Shown here piece by piece: positions 1 to 9,477 of a stretch of 22,372 nt of DNA. The notes under the pieces are model-generated. The model worked only from the letters and a program-made list of their open reading frames with translations, was not told the DNA's origin and ran no database searches. The position numbers and the translations under genes were made by a program. The DNA is from Entamoeba invadens IP1 (lineage: Eukaryota; Evosea; Mastigamoebida; Endamoebidae). Position 1 is the stretch's first letter; every line of letters begins with the position of its first letter. The DNA is taken from positions 47,373 to 69,744 of the forward strand of contig NW_004440259.1 of NCBI RefSeq assembly GCF_000330505.1. The letters run 5' to 3'.

Positions 1-234
1 TTTTCTCTTGCAGATGACGAATGGAAAGTAAACTATACAAAAGCGAATTTTACATTAGCAACAATTCTTATTTGGGCAATAGTATTTGCAGTTTTGGTTA
101 TATTATCTGCTCTAATTGTTTCTGTTATAATAATTAGAAAATGGCTGATTAATCGAAAAGGAAAAGGAGAAGTGAAATTTGATGTCAAAGAATTCTTTTT
201 GGAGAAATTTAAGAATACAAGTACTCAAAATTAA
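1..234 (+). CDS. C-terminal end of a single-pass membrane protein (5' end outside the window)
   Basis: The frame is open from base 1 and ends at TAA 232-234, giving the last 77 residues of a protein whose start lies upstream of the window. Residues about 18-45 form one strongly hydrophobic membrane segment (it contains ATILIWAIVFAVLVIL). It is followed by a basic stop-transfer stretch (RKWLINRKGKG) and a short charged tail ending STQN. Two N-glycosylation sequons (NYT at 11-13, NFT at 16-18) lie just before the membrane segment. This arrangement fits a type I surface protein with its N-terminal domain outside and a roughly 30-residue cytoplasmic tail. The tail is too short to be a kinase, so this is not the kinase half of a TMK. 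I do not recognise the family. The first bases (TTTTCTCTTGCAG) look like a splice acceptor, but the frame reads through them and Entamoeba acceptors usually end in TAG, so I treat them as coding. Confidence 0.7.
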   Translation, partial: FSLADDEWKVNYTKANFTLATILIWAIVFAVLVILSALIVSVIIIRKWLINRKGKGEVKFDVKEFFLEKFKNTSTQN

Positions 235-625
235 ATAATAACTTTTTATTGTCTGTTGTTACAATATCTTTTGATACAATGTTTTGTGTAAATACTAAAA
301 CAATTTTAAATAATTTATATTTTATATATAATATTAACAATTATGTTTAAATATTATGATGTTTAATTATTAAAAATGACTTTGAACATCCATCAAAATA
401 CTTGAGCTGGCAATATTAAATCGAAGTCATAGACACGCATTAAATAATTTGAAATTGGTAAAATTAATTGAAATGCCAGTAAAAATAATTAAAAATACAA
501 ATAATAATTAATTGGTGTTGGTGGAAAAAAGTCTATCACAAGTTCAAACTGTTCTTATTTAACAAATCTATTTGTTGTTAGACTCCAAACTATAACTCCC
601 AGATTTTATAATCCTTTTTATTTAA
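235..625. other. AT-rich intergenic spacer
   Basis: This is non-coding AT-rich sequence between the membrane-protein stop and the first readable codons of the Cys-rich remnant. I see no ORF with a biased composition, no RNA gene and no clear promoter. Confidence 0.5.
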
Positions 626-1309
626 ATAAACAAACTTTTAATTTTTGAAACCTACTCTACCAGTGGTGCTTTTTCATACACAAAATATGATGCTGTATCT
701 TCTTTTTGTGATCACCAATTTGTACCCAATATAATGCTGGAATAGATTCAAGTAATACTGGAACATTGTCTTGTAAATCATGTAATGTGGGGTCTTATTC
801 TAATAAAGGGGCAATTACTTGCACTATGTGAACGACTGGGTATTATTCACAATCTTCTGGCAGTGCAAAATGCTCAAATGTACTGCCGGAACGCGTTCTA
901 AATACCCAATGATATCAAAAAATGTTTAAAGTGTAGTCGAGGAACGTATTGAGCAGTGGACGTGCTATTTGTTATAATTGTACAGCAGGAACTTTTGCAG
1001 ATGAGAAAAGAAGTTGGGTGTGTAAAAAGTGTCGTGATGGATTTTATTCCACGGCTGGAAGTTTGACTTGTATTCAATCCGTTTTCACAAATTGTGGAGT
1101 GTGTTCAAAAACGACGGGGATATTCATACGATTCATCGAATAAGAACTGTTCGATATGTCCCGTATTGTATTATTTGGGTGGTGGAACTTCGTTGTGTTT
1201 AAAGTGTGCTTCTGGGTATTACTCACTTAGTGGTTCTTGTGGGTGTACAAAGTGTTCCACAAGTTGTAAAACGTGTGACCAAACAAATGGAAATTGTTTA
1301 GAGTATTAA
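626..1309 (+). pseudogene. Broken Cys-rich (furin-like repeat) ectodomain of the Entamoeba TMK type
   Basis: Reading the three forward frames in turn gives a continuous series of CxxC-x-GxY/F repeats, the signature of the extracellular domain of Entamoeba transmembrane kinases and related secreted Cys-rich proteins. The frame used is 626-720, then 721 onward (CKSCNVGSYS), then CTAGT and CLKCSRGTY, then CYNCTAGTF and CKKCRDGFYS (949-1143), and finally CPVLYY, CLKCASGYYS and CKTCDQTNGNC (up to 1307). Joining them needs at least four frameshifts, and TGA codons interrupt at about 829 and 949. No ATG start or signal peptide is recognisable. The last frame ends LEY-stop with no membrane segment. 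Degenerate Cys codons (EC, YC) continue to about 1380, so the original gene was longer. It could have been the front half of the kinase remnant at 2724-3303 on the same strand, but 1.4 kb of unreadable DNA separates them. The family call is confident; the joining is inference. Confidence 0.8.
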
Positions 1310-2723
1310 GAAAAATCATCGTGATGTGAAATGTTTTTTCACGTCATAGTGAGTGTTAATACTGCGAATTGTTATTGGGCCAAAATAATGATATTAAGGG
1401 TTTTAAAACATTTTGGTTTTTTTTGTTATTCGAGGCTGTTAACCTTACGAAGTGAAAACTGGATAATTTATATCCTTGATTTTTTTACTTAAAATAAGTC
1501 ACTTTTTTTTATTTTTGTATTTGAACTAAAAAGATCTTAAATTAAGAACTGCGTGTCACAAACCAATTTAAATAATGAAAAATTGATAAATTCCGAAACG
1601 CTCTAATGAAAATTCATGTGTATGTCTCGTAACAGCAAGTGTTGACTATTTTGAATACATGGAAAATAGAAAACATGGGTCTGTAAAGACCAGTTATTTG
1701 CGCGAAAACTAATCGATTTCGTGTTTTGAATTTATTTTTAATTATTCTAAAAATAAATTATGATCTAGATAAATCTTATCCAGATTTCACCTTCCCACAA
1801 AAAAAGTTGATTCAGTTGACTTGCTAAGGTTAAAATGAAAAACGATAGTTTTGTTCTACAAAATCTTTTGAGGCTAACTCAACAGATTGTGCTAAGAGGA
1901 AAAATGGTGTTTTTATATACTTTTTATGAGGGTTTTGTTTTTTCCTTTTCTAATCGAAAAACAAAACATTTTTATTTTTTGTTGTTATTAAAAGACAAAT
2001 TCTAAATTATAGTTTCACATATTCAAATTCATTTTATAAAAAAAACGTTTTTGATATTTTTAAAATGTGCAAGAATTTGTCAATAAATGATATTTATTTA
2101 CCCATTACATTTTTATGAAACAAAATTTAATTGGACAGTACATATCTCTGCTCAAATATAAACACGTTCCAACAATAAAGTTTCTCAAAAAAACGTATTG
2201 TGTTGAAGATTAAAAATTATCAATAAAAAATCGTTCTCATATTTTTATTAACCAAATAATCACTTACCAATATAATTTTATTCTGATGAATAAAATGAAT
2301 ATATTGGTTGATTTCATAATGATTTGTTATTCGAAAATAAAATACTCGATGTCTTGTTTATGTTTTATGAAAGTAGTTGATTTTTCGATTAAAAAAACAA
2401 AAAAAGAATCTGACCCAACACACTGTGACACAAAAAATGTTTCAAAACGAAATGAATAAACAATATAGTTATGTATTTAATAGCAATTTATGTTATATTG
2501 AAACTGTTCAGTAAATACTTGAAAAGTTGGGTGTATGACTACTAGCTATTTTGATAATGAAATGATGTGAAAATACAATCGTTATTCACATATAATAAAT
2601 CAAACAATGAACTATTAATATGGTATAAATATAATTAAAATATAATAAAATAACAAACAAGTGAAATTGTTAATTAACATGTATTTTTGATAAGCATCAA
2701 CATAACAATAGCACGAGACGATT
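1310..2723. other. AT-rich stretch without a supported gene
   Basis: About 1.4 kb between the Cys-rich remnant and the kinase remnant. A few decayed Cys codons continue to about 1380. Short open stretches exist (for example 1835-2005, 56 codons from an ATG) but show no family motif. I could not find the membrane segment, juxtamembrane region or kinase N-lobe that should lie here if the flanking remnants were once one TMK gene. Confidence 0.45.
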
Positions 2724-3303
2724 GACTTGATTGATAACACGAAAAATGAAAAAGTAAATGAAAATTGTGTAGCTGAAAAACTTTGAATTAAATTTTTACT
2801 TGATGCGGCAAAGGGAATTTTTTATCTTCACGAAAACAGCATATTACATAAAAAATATCAAGCCGGATAACATCTTGGTATTTTCAATGGACGTTAACGA
2901 GAGAGTGAATGCAAAATTGACTGTTTTTGGGTCAAGTAGAAACATCAATTTATCAATGACAAATATGACATTCACAAAAGGCGTTGGCACACCAAAATAT
3001 ATGGTGCCTGAGATTATAAATAAGGAGAAGTACAAAAAGAGTGCAGACATATTTTCATTTGGTGTGACTATGTATGAGTGCTTGGCGTGGTGTGAGTCGT
3101 ATAGTAAAGAAAACTTTGGATACCCATGGGATATCGTCGATTATGTGATGTCTCGAAAAAGACAAGGAAAGCCTTCCTGTGTGAGCGAAAAAGTTTTTGA
3201 TGTTGTTAGTCGTGTGTGGGAACAAACACCTGAAAACAGAAGCTTGGCTGATAAAATCGTGAAACAACTTGATGTAGAATATAATAAAGCTAAAAATAAT
3301 TGA
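2724..3303 (+). pseudogene. TMK-family protein kinase domain remnant (C-lobe), catalytically dead
   Basis: The 3' two-thirds of a kinase domain of the Entamoeba TMK type. From 2724 the frame reads through a region rich in K, E and N to KFLLDAAKGIFYLHEN. It is interrupted by TGA at 2784-2786. One extra A in the run 2850-2855 then shifts the frame, after which the rest is open to TAA 3301-3303. The catalytic loop reads HKNIKPDN instead of HRDxKPDN, so the catalytic Asp is Asn. The metal-binding DFG reads TVFGSS, so that Asp is Val. APE reads VPE. The C-lobe landmarks are intact: GTPKYMVPE, SADIFSFGVTMYECLAW, and a final WEQTPENR resembling the family's WxxxPxxR. The Lys of the N-lobe and the glycine loop are missing. 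A start at 2800 would exclude the readable codons upstream and is not believable. No kinase activity is expected. It lies downstream of a Cys-rich remnant on the same strand. Confidence 0.85.
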
Positions 3304-3984
3304 TTTGGTGTTTTAATCGTCAATAACATTTGAATTTTAATTGACCTGTTTTTACTTTGATATAAAATTATTTTTATGTTATTATTGTTTGACTTGTCTA
3401 AAGTGTTGTACATACAGAAAATAAAAAAACGCTTTATTTTTTTAACCGCTTAATTTAAAAGTTTCAAATGTTATTAATATAATAATATATTGTATGGTAC
3501 TGTTTACCACAAGGTCTAAAAATGCCACTCAGAACCCTTTTTCGTCAAATGTGGTTATTTGTAATAGACTTTTGTTATAATTTCATTAATTATAACAATT
3601 AAAACGATGGAAAGCAGTTAAAAAGACCGTTATTTTTTATTCTTTAAAATTAATTTTTAAACATGTCTAATTATCTAATAAAGTCGAGATTGTTTATTTT
3701 GTAAAACACTTGGAATAAATTTAATGTTATTTAAGTTGTTTAGTGTTTTCACGTTTATGATTCATTAATTTGTCTGTTTCATAAAGAAGCAACATTGTAA
3801 CCAACTCCAATTTTAAAACTTGTTTATTTGAAAAAAAATCTTATCAGAACATATAAACAGCTATTTTATTTAAAATTAATTTTTTTATTGTAATCTACTT
3901 GGTAAATATCAAAAACGTTGAAGTTTTATTAAGCTTTATGCTTGTCATATTTATTAAACTAATTACTCTATTTGATAACAAGTT
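3304..3984. other. AT-rich intergenic stretch
   Basis: Downstream of the kinase remnant. No frame on either strand shows biased or recognisable protein composition, and I see no RNA gene or repeat. Confidence 0.5.
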
Positions 3985-4275
3985 TTATTCTTGACAATAC
4001 CTTCGGTGTAATCCATCATTATAAGGACGAAATCCACATAATCGACAACGGTGGTTTATGATTTATCATAATCATCTATATCGACAACCCATTTTACACT
4101 TATCTTTACAATTTAACATATTTGAATGCTCTATTATTTCTTTTACATAATACAGAAATTTCTGTATTATGTAAAAGAATAAAAAGAATATACTAAGGCT
4201 TTTTTATAATCCTCAGATTAATTAACAATCATTATCATTTTTAGACATTGTCTACATTGAAATGGTCTTCCCCAA
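3985..4275 (-). pseudogene. Possible zinc-finger gene remnant (CxxC clusters)
   Basis: On the minus strand, one frame ending at TAA (3985-3987) reads CKDKCKMGCRYR, then three stops, then HRCRLCGFRPYNDGLHRRYC near its end. The last part has the spacing C-x2-C-x9-H-x3-C of a small zinc-binding finger. In another frame just upstream (about 4242-4275) the minus strand reads GRPFQCRQCLK, which resembles the linker and first two Cys of a C2H2 finger. Such clustering of Cys, Arg and His codons is unlike the surrounding AT-rich noise. It is nevertheless short, broken by stops and a frameshift, and no family is certain. A perfect 42-bp palindrome (4138-4179) sits inside the stretch and may be a later rearrangement. 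Read it as a tentative remnant only. Confidence 0.3.
4138..4179. repeat. Perfect 42-bp palindrome
   Basis: Two 21-base arms (left TTCTTTTACATAATACAGAAA) are exact reverse complements with no spacer, centred between 4158 and 4159. The match stops abruptly on both sides. It could extrude as a cruciform, or mark a snap-back repair or target site. No gene boundary that would make it a transcription terminator is visible. Confidence 0.9.
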
Positions 4276-5851
4276 ATATCAAAACATTAACGAAATAATA
4301 AGCTTTAGACCAGTCCCATCTATTCAAAACACACTTTTCCCCAACCAATATAAAAGGTTTCACTTATACTTTAAAAATAATTATACATTTTCCAATTTAT
4401 AATTTTATTTATATTTTACTTCTGTATCAATATTTTTTTTAAGTTTATTGTTGTCACACTAACCAGTAAATACATACATGTTATTGAAATTGGAAATGCA
4501 AACATTTCTATATCAAAAACAGAATTGAAATGATTTAAGAAATACCATATCTTGCTCAGAAAAATGATTTTAAAGGAAAATAAAAAAATAAATGAAATCG
4601 GAATATTTAATATTTTATAATTATGTTTGTTTTGATGTTAAAAATAAATAATATTTTATTTATATTTTGTGGTTATTTTTTCAATAATTGAAAAATTACT
4701 AAAAATTGTTATGCACACAGATAACATTTTTATTCAAAACGTTTTAAACAAACAAAAGTATAAAAAATAACGACAATTAACACGTAAACACAATCAAGCA
4801 ATTTACAGGTTAATCAGATTAGCAGCATGATGTAAATATTTGTCAGTATTTGACAGATTCATGTATTTTCATTAGTATTTTTAAATTTTCACATGTAATT
4901 TGGCTTTTGAAATATCAAATTGGTCATTATTGTTGATGTTGGTTCACTAAATATTAGATAAATCAACACACAATACGGCGTTTTGAATTTGGAATCAGTC
5001 AAAACAACTTATTTCCACATTCACTTTGTATTCATTTCATTTTTAAGCGGTTGTAAAAAATGCGTTGTAAAATACACGTTTAATATTGTATATTAGACTT
5101 TGCGTTATTGTACGTAAAGATTTTCTAGCTTTATTCATAAATAAAGCCACATATAATGCTCAATTACAAATTGTATTAGATGGGCACTAAAATAAGTTTG
5201 AAAGTACAATAAAATACATCATCGTTAATGACAATACCAAATATAGTAAATGTTGTTCAAAAAATGTATTGTAAATAAATATATAACAAGTCAGTACTCG
5301 AAAAAAGAATTGAGTTTGAGTTGTCTAAAGTGCAGTAAATCAAAAAACATTTAAATAAAATATGTTAAGATATAAGACTCCAATATAATACATAATTGGA
5401 AATAAAAAAAACCATTTTGAATTGTACAGCAGCTGGTTAACTGCATGTCCAATCCAATTTTGTTTATACTTTTTGTGTAAATATATATTATATCTTTCAT
5501 AATTAAGTTAAATAGCATCATATAAACTGTTTTTTAGTATATAAACATTTATTTTGTATCAAATCACAATTGTCTTTGTTCATTTCCTTTTTTTATATTT
5601 CGAATATATTTTATTAATATAAATTTATATTTAAAAAATTTCATTGTTATTTATTTTTCATGTCAATGATTTCCTTTCAGATATTTTTTTGATTTTTAAT
5701 GAACACTTTTATGTTATTTTATTGTTATGGAAAAAAACATTTTTTTTATTAATAATGAAAATTAATAAAAATAAAATCTATTTGTTTTCACAAATTACAG
5801 TTATTTAAATTTTATATATTTTTCCTTTAACAGTCAAAAGGAAAAAACAAT
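4276..5851. other. Long AT-rich stretch with no supported gene
   Basis: About 1.6 kb of A/T-run-rich sequence upstream of the MITE. I read both strands and found no frame with a recognisable protein, no tRNA-like fold and no tandem array. Confidence 0.5.
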
Positions 5852-6071
5852 TAGAGTCATTCTCTAAACGTTGTCCTTTCCTCAAACGTCGTCCCTTTTG
5901 CAAAAAAACACAAAAAATTCTTTAAAAATTGGGAATTAGGTAAATAAATCATAAAAATGGTAACAATGATTTTCTGGCGTTTCAAAAAATTTCCCGATAT
6001 ATTCCAGTTATTAATATCGTAAAACTGAGGGACAACGTTAAGTAAAGAACAACGTTTAGAGAATGACTCTA
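5852..6071. mobile_element. MITE with TA-flanked terminal inverted repeats (Tc1/mariner-like)
   Basis: The outer 23 bases at 5852-5874 and 6049-6071 are perfect inverted copies (TAGAGTCATTCTCTAAACGT at each end, reading inward). Similarity continues, with scattered mismatches and one indel, to about 5896 and 6028, so each terminal repeat is about 45 bp. The whole unit is 220 bp. Each end begins with TA, as expected for the TA target duplication of Tc1/mariner elements, which would make the repeat itself start GAGTCATTC. The 130-bp core has no ORF, so this is a non-autonomous miniature element that would depend on a transposase encoded elsewhere. Entamoeba genomes are known to carry mariner-like families; assignment to a named family would need a search. 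Confidence 0.85.
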
Positions 6072-6585
6072 TGTTGAATATTTTAACTGGTTTTCATAAA
6101 AGCCAAATCTAGCATCAAAAATTAATTGTACTTAATAAAAGATGTATTTCCCTTACAAATTGTTAGGTGCTGTGTTTCGATAGGTATTATCTTTTTTTGT
6201 CGTGCATAATAGTAAGATATATCCATTGTAATTTTACTATTTTCATATTGAAAAACGACATAAATTCGCTCTAGGTGAAGAATAACGCATATGCAACAAC
6301 ACATAATCTGTTAATATATCCACTGCGTATTGCCATAATGCCATCTTAATTATTTTAAAATGTTCAAATTGAAAAAAGCACAAAATGATGAAAACAAAAC
6401 ACAATTTAATGGAATCCAAGAATTCGCAATTGATAAACAATGCGATTGCTTTTAAAGCGATTTACAAAATTCACTTGGAACATATCATGAATGTGGTTTG
6501 GTATGTAACAATTAAGTGAAGATTTTTTACAACAAAAAAAACAGCAACACCAGATATGACAAAAGCTATAATGGTATTATCTAAA
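6072..6585. other. Stretch between MITE and Cys-rich remnant, nothing supported
   Basis: Two overlapping minus-strand frames (within 6122-6440) and a 45-codon plus-strand frame near 6390 are open, but they conflict with each other and none shows a family motif. I leave them uncalled. Confidence 0.4.
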
Positions 6586-7198
6586 GCAGTCCTGTCTACA
6601 ATGTGACAAAGGTGCTTAAGTTGATATGGTAATAGAGGGAGTTGTGTAACATATGCTTTTGGTATTATTTTGACACAACAAACAATGATTATATCGATGT
6701 TAATTAACTTGCTGAAAAATGCAAACTGTTTGACCTACATTTAGTGGTTGTGCCTACCCGGCTGCATTTTAAGCAATCAATATAGATTGATTGTAATACG
6801 AGGTGAAGTTTTTGAATTGTGTTAAACCAGTTTCAAATTATATGAAATGTAATGTCAAGTTTAGCTATAAAGAAGATGTCGAATTTTGAACAAGAAAAGA
6901 TAATTAATGTGTCATTAATATTACACATGACAATTGCAAGACTTGTTCAGAGTATGAACATGCCGAGTGTTATGATGTGTATCATGAAAATAAAAATTTC
7001 ATATTCACAAAATATGGTAAAATGTGTGCTAATTGTACAGATATTATACAATATGTTTTTATATATCAAACATTTTAATGTTAAAAATAAATGTAATCAC
7101 AAATTGTAAGTCATACAATTCAAAACCACAGAAGTGCAATGAATGCACTTCAAGTAACAAAGTTAAACCAAATGGTGATGAGTGTATTTTCAGGACAA
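6586..7198 (+). pseudogene. Second decayed Cys-rich (TMK-type) ectodomain
   Basis: A series of Cys-containing repeats can be followed on the plus strand through several frames. They are CLQCDKGA near 6592, NCV and KCNVKFSY at about 6820-6870, CKTCSEYEHAEC followed by MCANCTD (about 6937-7045), and finally KCNECTSSNKVKPNGDEC (about 7134-7190). The last block has the CxxC-x(n)-NGxxC pattern typical of Entamoeba TMK and secreted Cys-rich ectodomains. In-frame stops (for example after VEF at about 6890) and frameshifts between blocks show it is dead. No signal peptide, membrane segment or kinase follows directly. The NOM1 fragment and a minus-strand kinase remnant come next. Compared with the copy at 626-1309 the cysteine density is lower, suggesting an older remnant. 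Confidence 0.6.
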
Positions 7199-7625
7199 CT
7201 GAACAATTGATAATATATTGTATCGAATACACAATATTTTCATTTCTTAATAATCTTTGCATCAATATTGTAAAATTATTTTATAACAATTATATTGATT
7301 TCTTTACGAACAACAATAGTACGTTAATTCAATGAACTTATTATTTTTTAACATAATAAAACAAACCAGAAAAACTTAAAATTAAATATGGGATGTCCGA
7401 TGTTGGAATATAAAAGGGTGTTTGTGGTCATTTATTTTCCTCGAGTTCTCTTGAGTCGATCACACAAACAGGGACAAGTCGTTTTAAGCTATAACCGAAG
7501 ATGTATGTGACAAATTTTTGAAAAGTCAGCTCCACATTTCAAAAAGTGTAAAAATGAAAGATACACTCGATCATTTTTTGAACATTCTTTTATAACTACT
7601 TTGTGTTGAAATAAGAGTATTGGTG
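7199..7625. other. Unresolved stretch, partly open on both strands
   Basis: From about 7388 a plus-strand frame begins ATG and stays open for 40 codons. On the minus strand 7455-7629 is also mostly open, with one stop (it includes VYLSFLHFLKCGADFSK). The composition looks protein-like on both strands and I cannot decide which is real. The minus-strand reading may be a frame-shifted continuation of the fragment at 7626-7877. Confidence 0.3.
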
Positions 7626-7877
7626 TCATGGGAATTTATAACAGGCATTATAAAATGAAGAATTAACAATAAGCAATTTTATCTTAGTGTGTGGGTCTAC
7701 AAATTTTGCACCATCAACAATACCTTTATTTTTTACTGTTTTAAGGCAATAAATAAAAAGAATATTGATATTGTCATCACCATCATCCATATCATTGGGT
7801 CCATCCTCTGCTCTAAATAACCAAAAACACTGAGAGAAACTACTTTGATTGTATATTTTTGCCTCATAAATTATACT
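7626..7877 (-). pseudogene. Unidentified protein fragment, no start codon
   Basis: The minus-strand frame is open from just after a TAA (7878-7880) down to TGA 7626-7628, 83 codons with no ATG near its beginning. The sequence is clearly non-random: FSQCFWLFRAEDGPNDM, then an acidic DDGDDN, then INILFIYCLKTVKNKG and AKFVDPHTK. I do not recognise the family. The stretch DDNINILFIYCLK has a loose resemblance to the core of VPS9 Rab-exchange domains (ADDxxPxLIYVxxK), but this is weak and I do not rely on it. Absence of a start and abrupt ends suggest a piece of a broken gene, possibly continuing in another frame into 7455-7625. Confidence 0.4.
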
Positions 7878-7945
7878 TTAGAACCAAAAAAAATCTTTTT
7901 AGAAATATTCAACCTTTTAAAAAACAACAAAATCCAAAAAACGTT

Positions 7946-8281
7946 GATTTGCTCGACCATCTTAAACGCCTAGTCAATACCAGATAGAAGAAAAAATTGT
8001 TGAAGACTTTACTCTTTGTGTTATTTTATCTGAAATATTGGACAAAAAGAAGGAATGGTGGGTAGCCGGTTCGACCAATTCAGAAGTGACGTTCTTAACA
8101 CCAAGTACCTCAATGGACAACGGGGGTTTCCTGAAATAAAGACAGAAGTGAGGACTTATTAGTCAAAGCACGAGAACGTCATTTGAACTCAGAAGTCCGT
8201 CGAGAGGTCTTTACAGCTGTAATGGGAGAGGAAGATTGTGTCGATAAGTATCAACGGATCTTACAATTTAGTTTAAAATGA
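7946..8281 (+). pseudogene. Fragment of NOM1/Sgd1-like nucleolar MIF4G/MA3 protein
   Basis: Three forward segments in two frames recall consecutive blocks of the NOM1/Sgd1 family, nucleolar MIF4G-plus-MA3 proteins needed for 18S rRNA and small-subunit maturation. First, LLDHLKRLVNTR (7949-7984, then TAG) matches the region before the conserved WW. Second, in another frame, SEILDKKKEWWVAGST (within 8002-8136, then TAA 8137-8139) matches the WWxVG block between the MIF4G and MA3 domains. Third, back in the first frame, LNSEVRREVFTAVMGEED and CVDKYQRILQFSLK (8153-8278, then TGA) match the start of the MA3 domain, where family members have a motif of the type N-TDIRR-xIF-xxIM-xxED. Two frame changes and three stops make it a pseudogene. 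Only about 110 codons remain of a protein normally several hundred residues long. A functional copy must exist elsewhere, since the factor is essential in yeast. The family assignment comes from remembered motifs, not alignment. Confidence 0.65.
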
Positions 8282-8476
8282 GAAGTCAATAAATTGGTGG
8301 TGCGACTTTTTCGCCTTCCTTTACTTAAAATAAATCGAAATAGTACATCAAAACATTCAATAATGCCGTTTAGAGTTGTGATTATATTTTTAGATATACC
8401 ATGTTTTAAATTAATCATTAACTAAAGTTTTAAATACTCTTACAATATATTATCAACTCTTGTTATTTGTATTATT
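8282..8476. other. Short spacer between convergent remnants
   Basis: The second frame of the NOM1 fragment stays open after its TGA (EVNKLVVRLF and beyond, to about 8422), but similarity is no longer visible. The rest is AT-rich. Confidence 0.35.
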
Positions 8477-9380
8477 TTACTTGGAATATTCCCCAAAATC
8501 TTTTTTGATGATATCATATTCTTTGTTTGTAATATATTTACATCGTGATGAACGACCTCCAGTAGATATAAAGACTGCTAATTTGTAAGGTTATGTTAAT
8601 TCTTGGCTTGTAAATAAGCTCACATTAAAAGCACTCATCTATGATAACAACAAAGGAATAATCATCAGAACTTTTCTTGTTTATTTTTTGATTAAGGATT
8701 TCAGGAGACATATATTTTGGAGTAACAACTCCCTTTGTGAATATTATGTTCTTAATCAACACATTGACATTTTGTGATGACCCAAAATCAGTCAATTTAG
8801 CATTCAAATCAATTGCTTTTTTAATGAAAACATCAAGATATCATCAAACTTAATATCTAATGTCTAATATCCCATTGTGTTAAAATAGAGTAACCCATTT
8901 GCGGCATTATACATAAACTTAATGTGCAACTTATCTTCGACTTTTTCAACCTTTTTTGTTTTATCAAATCGTTTTAATTACCACAGGTCGCAATAAGTTG
9001 ACTGTAGATATTTTGTTTGGTATAAACACAGCTCCATAATAGTGGACGACACATTCATTTTTAAATTTGTTTGATTTAGCTACTTTCTTCTTGAATTAGT
9101 CGACTTTTATTTTATCATTTCTAACTCTTTCATCTTATTAATGGCAAGTTCTATACCTCTTAATTTCCCTTAATAAATTACACCAAACAAATATTCAGTA
9201 TTTTTTCTTTTCAATCGACTCGTCTGGGTCTAATCCAGTCTTAATCTCCTTCTCATCATTTATTATATTGTAAAGTTGGGACTTTATCCCTTTCTTTAAA
9301 TTGGCAGCAACCAACACGATATTATCTTCAATTCATGAGTAATTTGGCGCTAAAAAGACCTCAAATTCAATTGTTTTTTC
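8477..9380 (-). pseudogene. TMK-family kinase remnant with juxtamembrane region
   Basis: On the minus strand an entire TMK cytoplasmic region can be traced. Juxtamembrane: IEFEVFLAPNYS, stop, IEDNIVLVAANLKKGIKS, TGLDPDESIEKKK. N-lobe: LFGVIY, stop, GKLRGIELAINKMKEL, where the glycine loop is damaged and the usual AIKK reads AINK; then ECVVHYYGAVFIPNK. Catalytic region: FMYNAANGLLYF, then a stop, then TLDIKFDDIL in place of HRDxKPDNIL. After a frameshift in the A-run near 8812-8822 comes NAKLTDFGSSQNVN with an intact DFG, KYMSPEILNQ and SDDYSFVVIIDECF (8625-8807). A decayed C-lobe tail ends at TAA 8477-8479. At least five stops and several frameshifts make it non-functional. The open piece at 8625-8807 alone should not be annotated as a gene. 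No membrane segment is readable beyond 9380. Confidence 0.85.
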
Positions 9381-9477
9381 TTATAATTGTCACGATTATA
9401 GCATCAGTTAGAATGGAATATTTTGTGTACAAGTGAATATTGTAGAGAGTACTAAGTAAAAGTTTTATCAACACATA

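Noticed and set aside
1..13. Splice acceptor at TTTTCTCTTGCAG
   Set aside because: The reading frame passes through it without a stop, and Entamoeba introns normally end in TAG.
1835..2005. 56-codon plus-strand ORF starting ATG
   Set aside because: No motif, Phe/Leu/Lys-rich as expected of random AT-rich DNA, and no supported leader or homologue.
6122..6440. Two overlapping minus-strand ORFs of 60-65 codons
   Set aside because: They could be one frameshifted gene, but neither shows a motif and a plus-strand frame is equally open; not enough to call.
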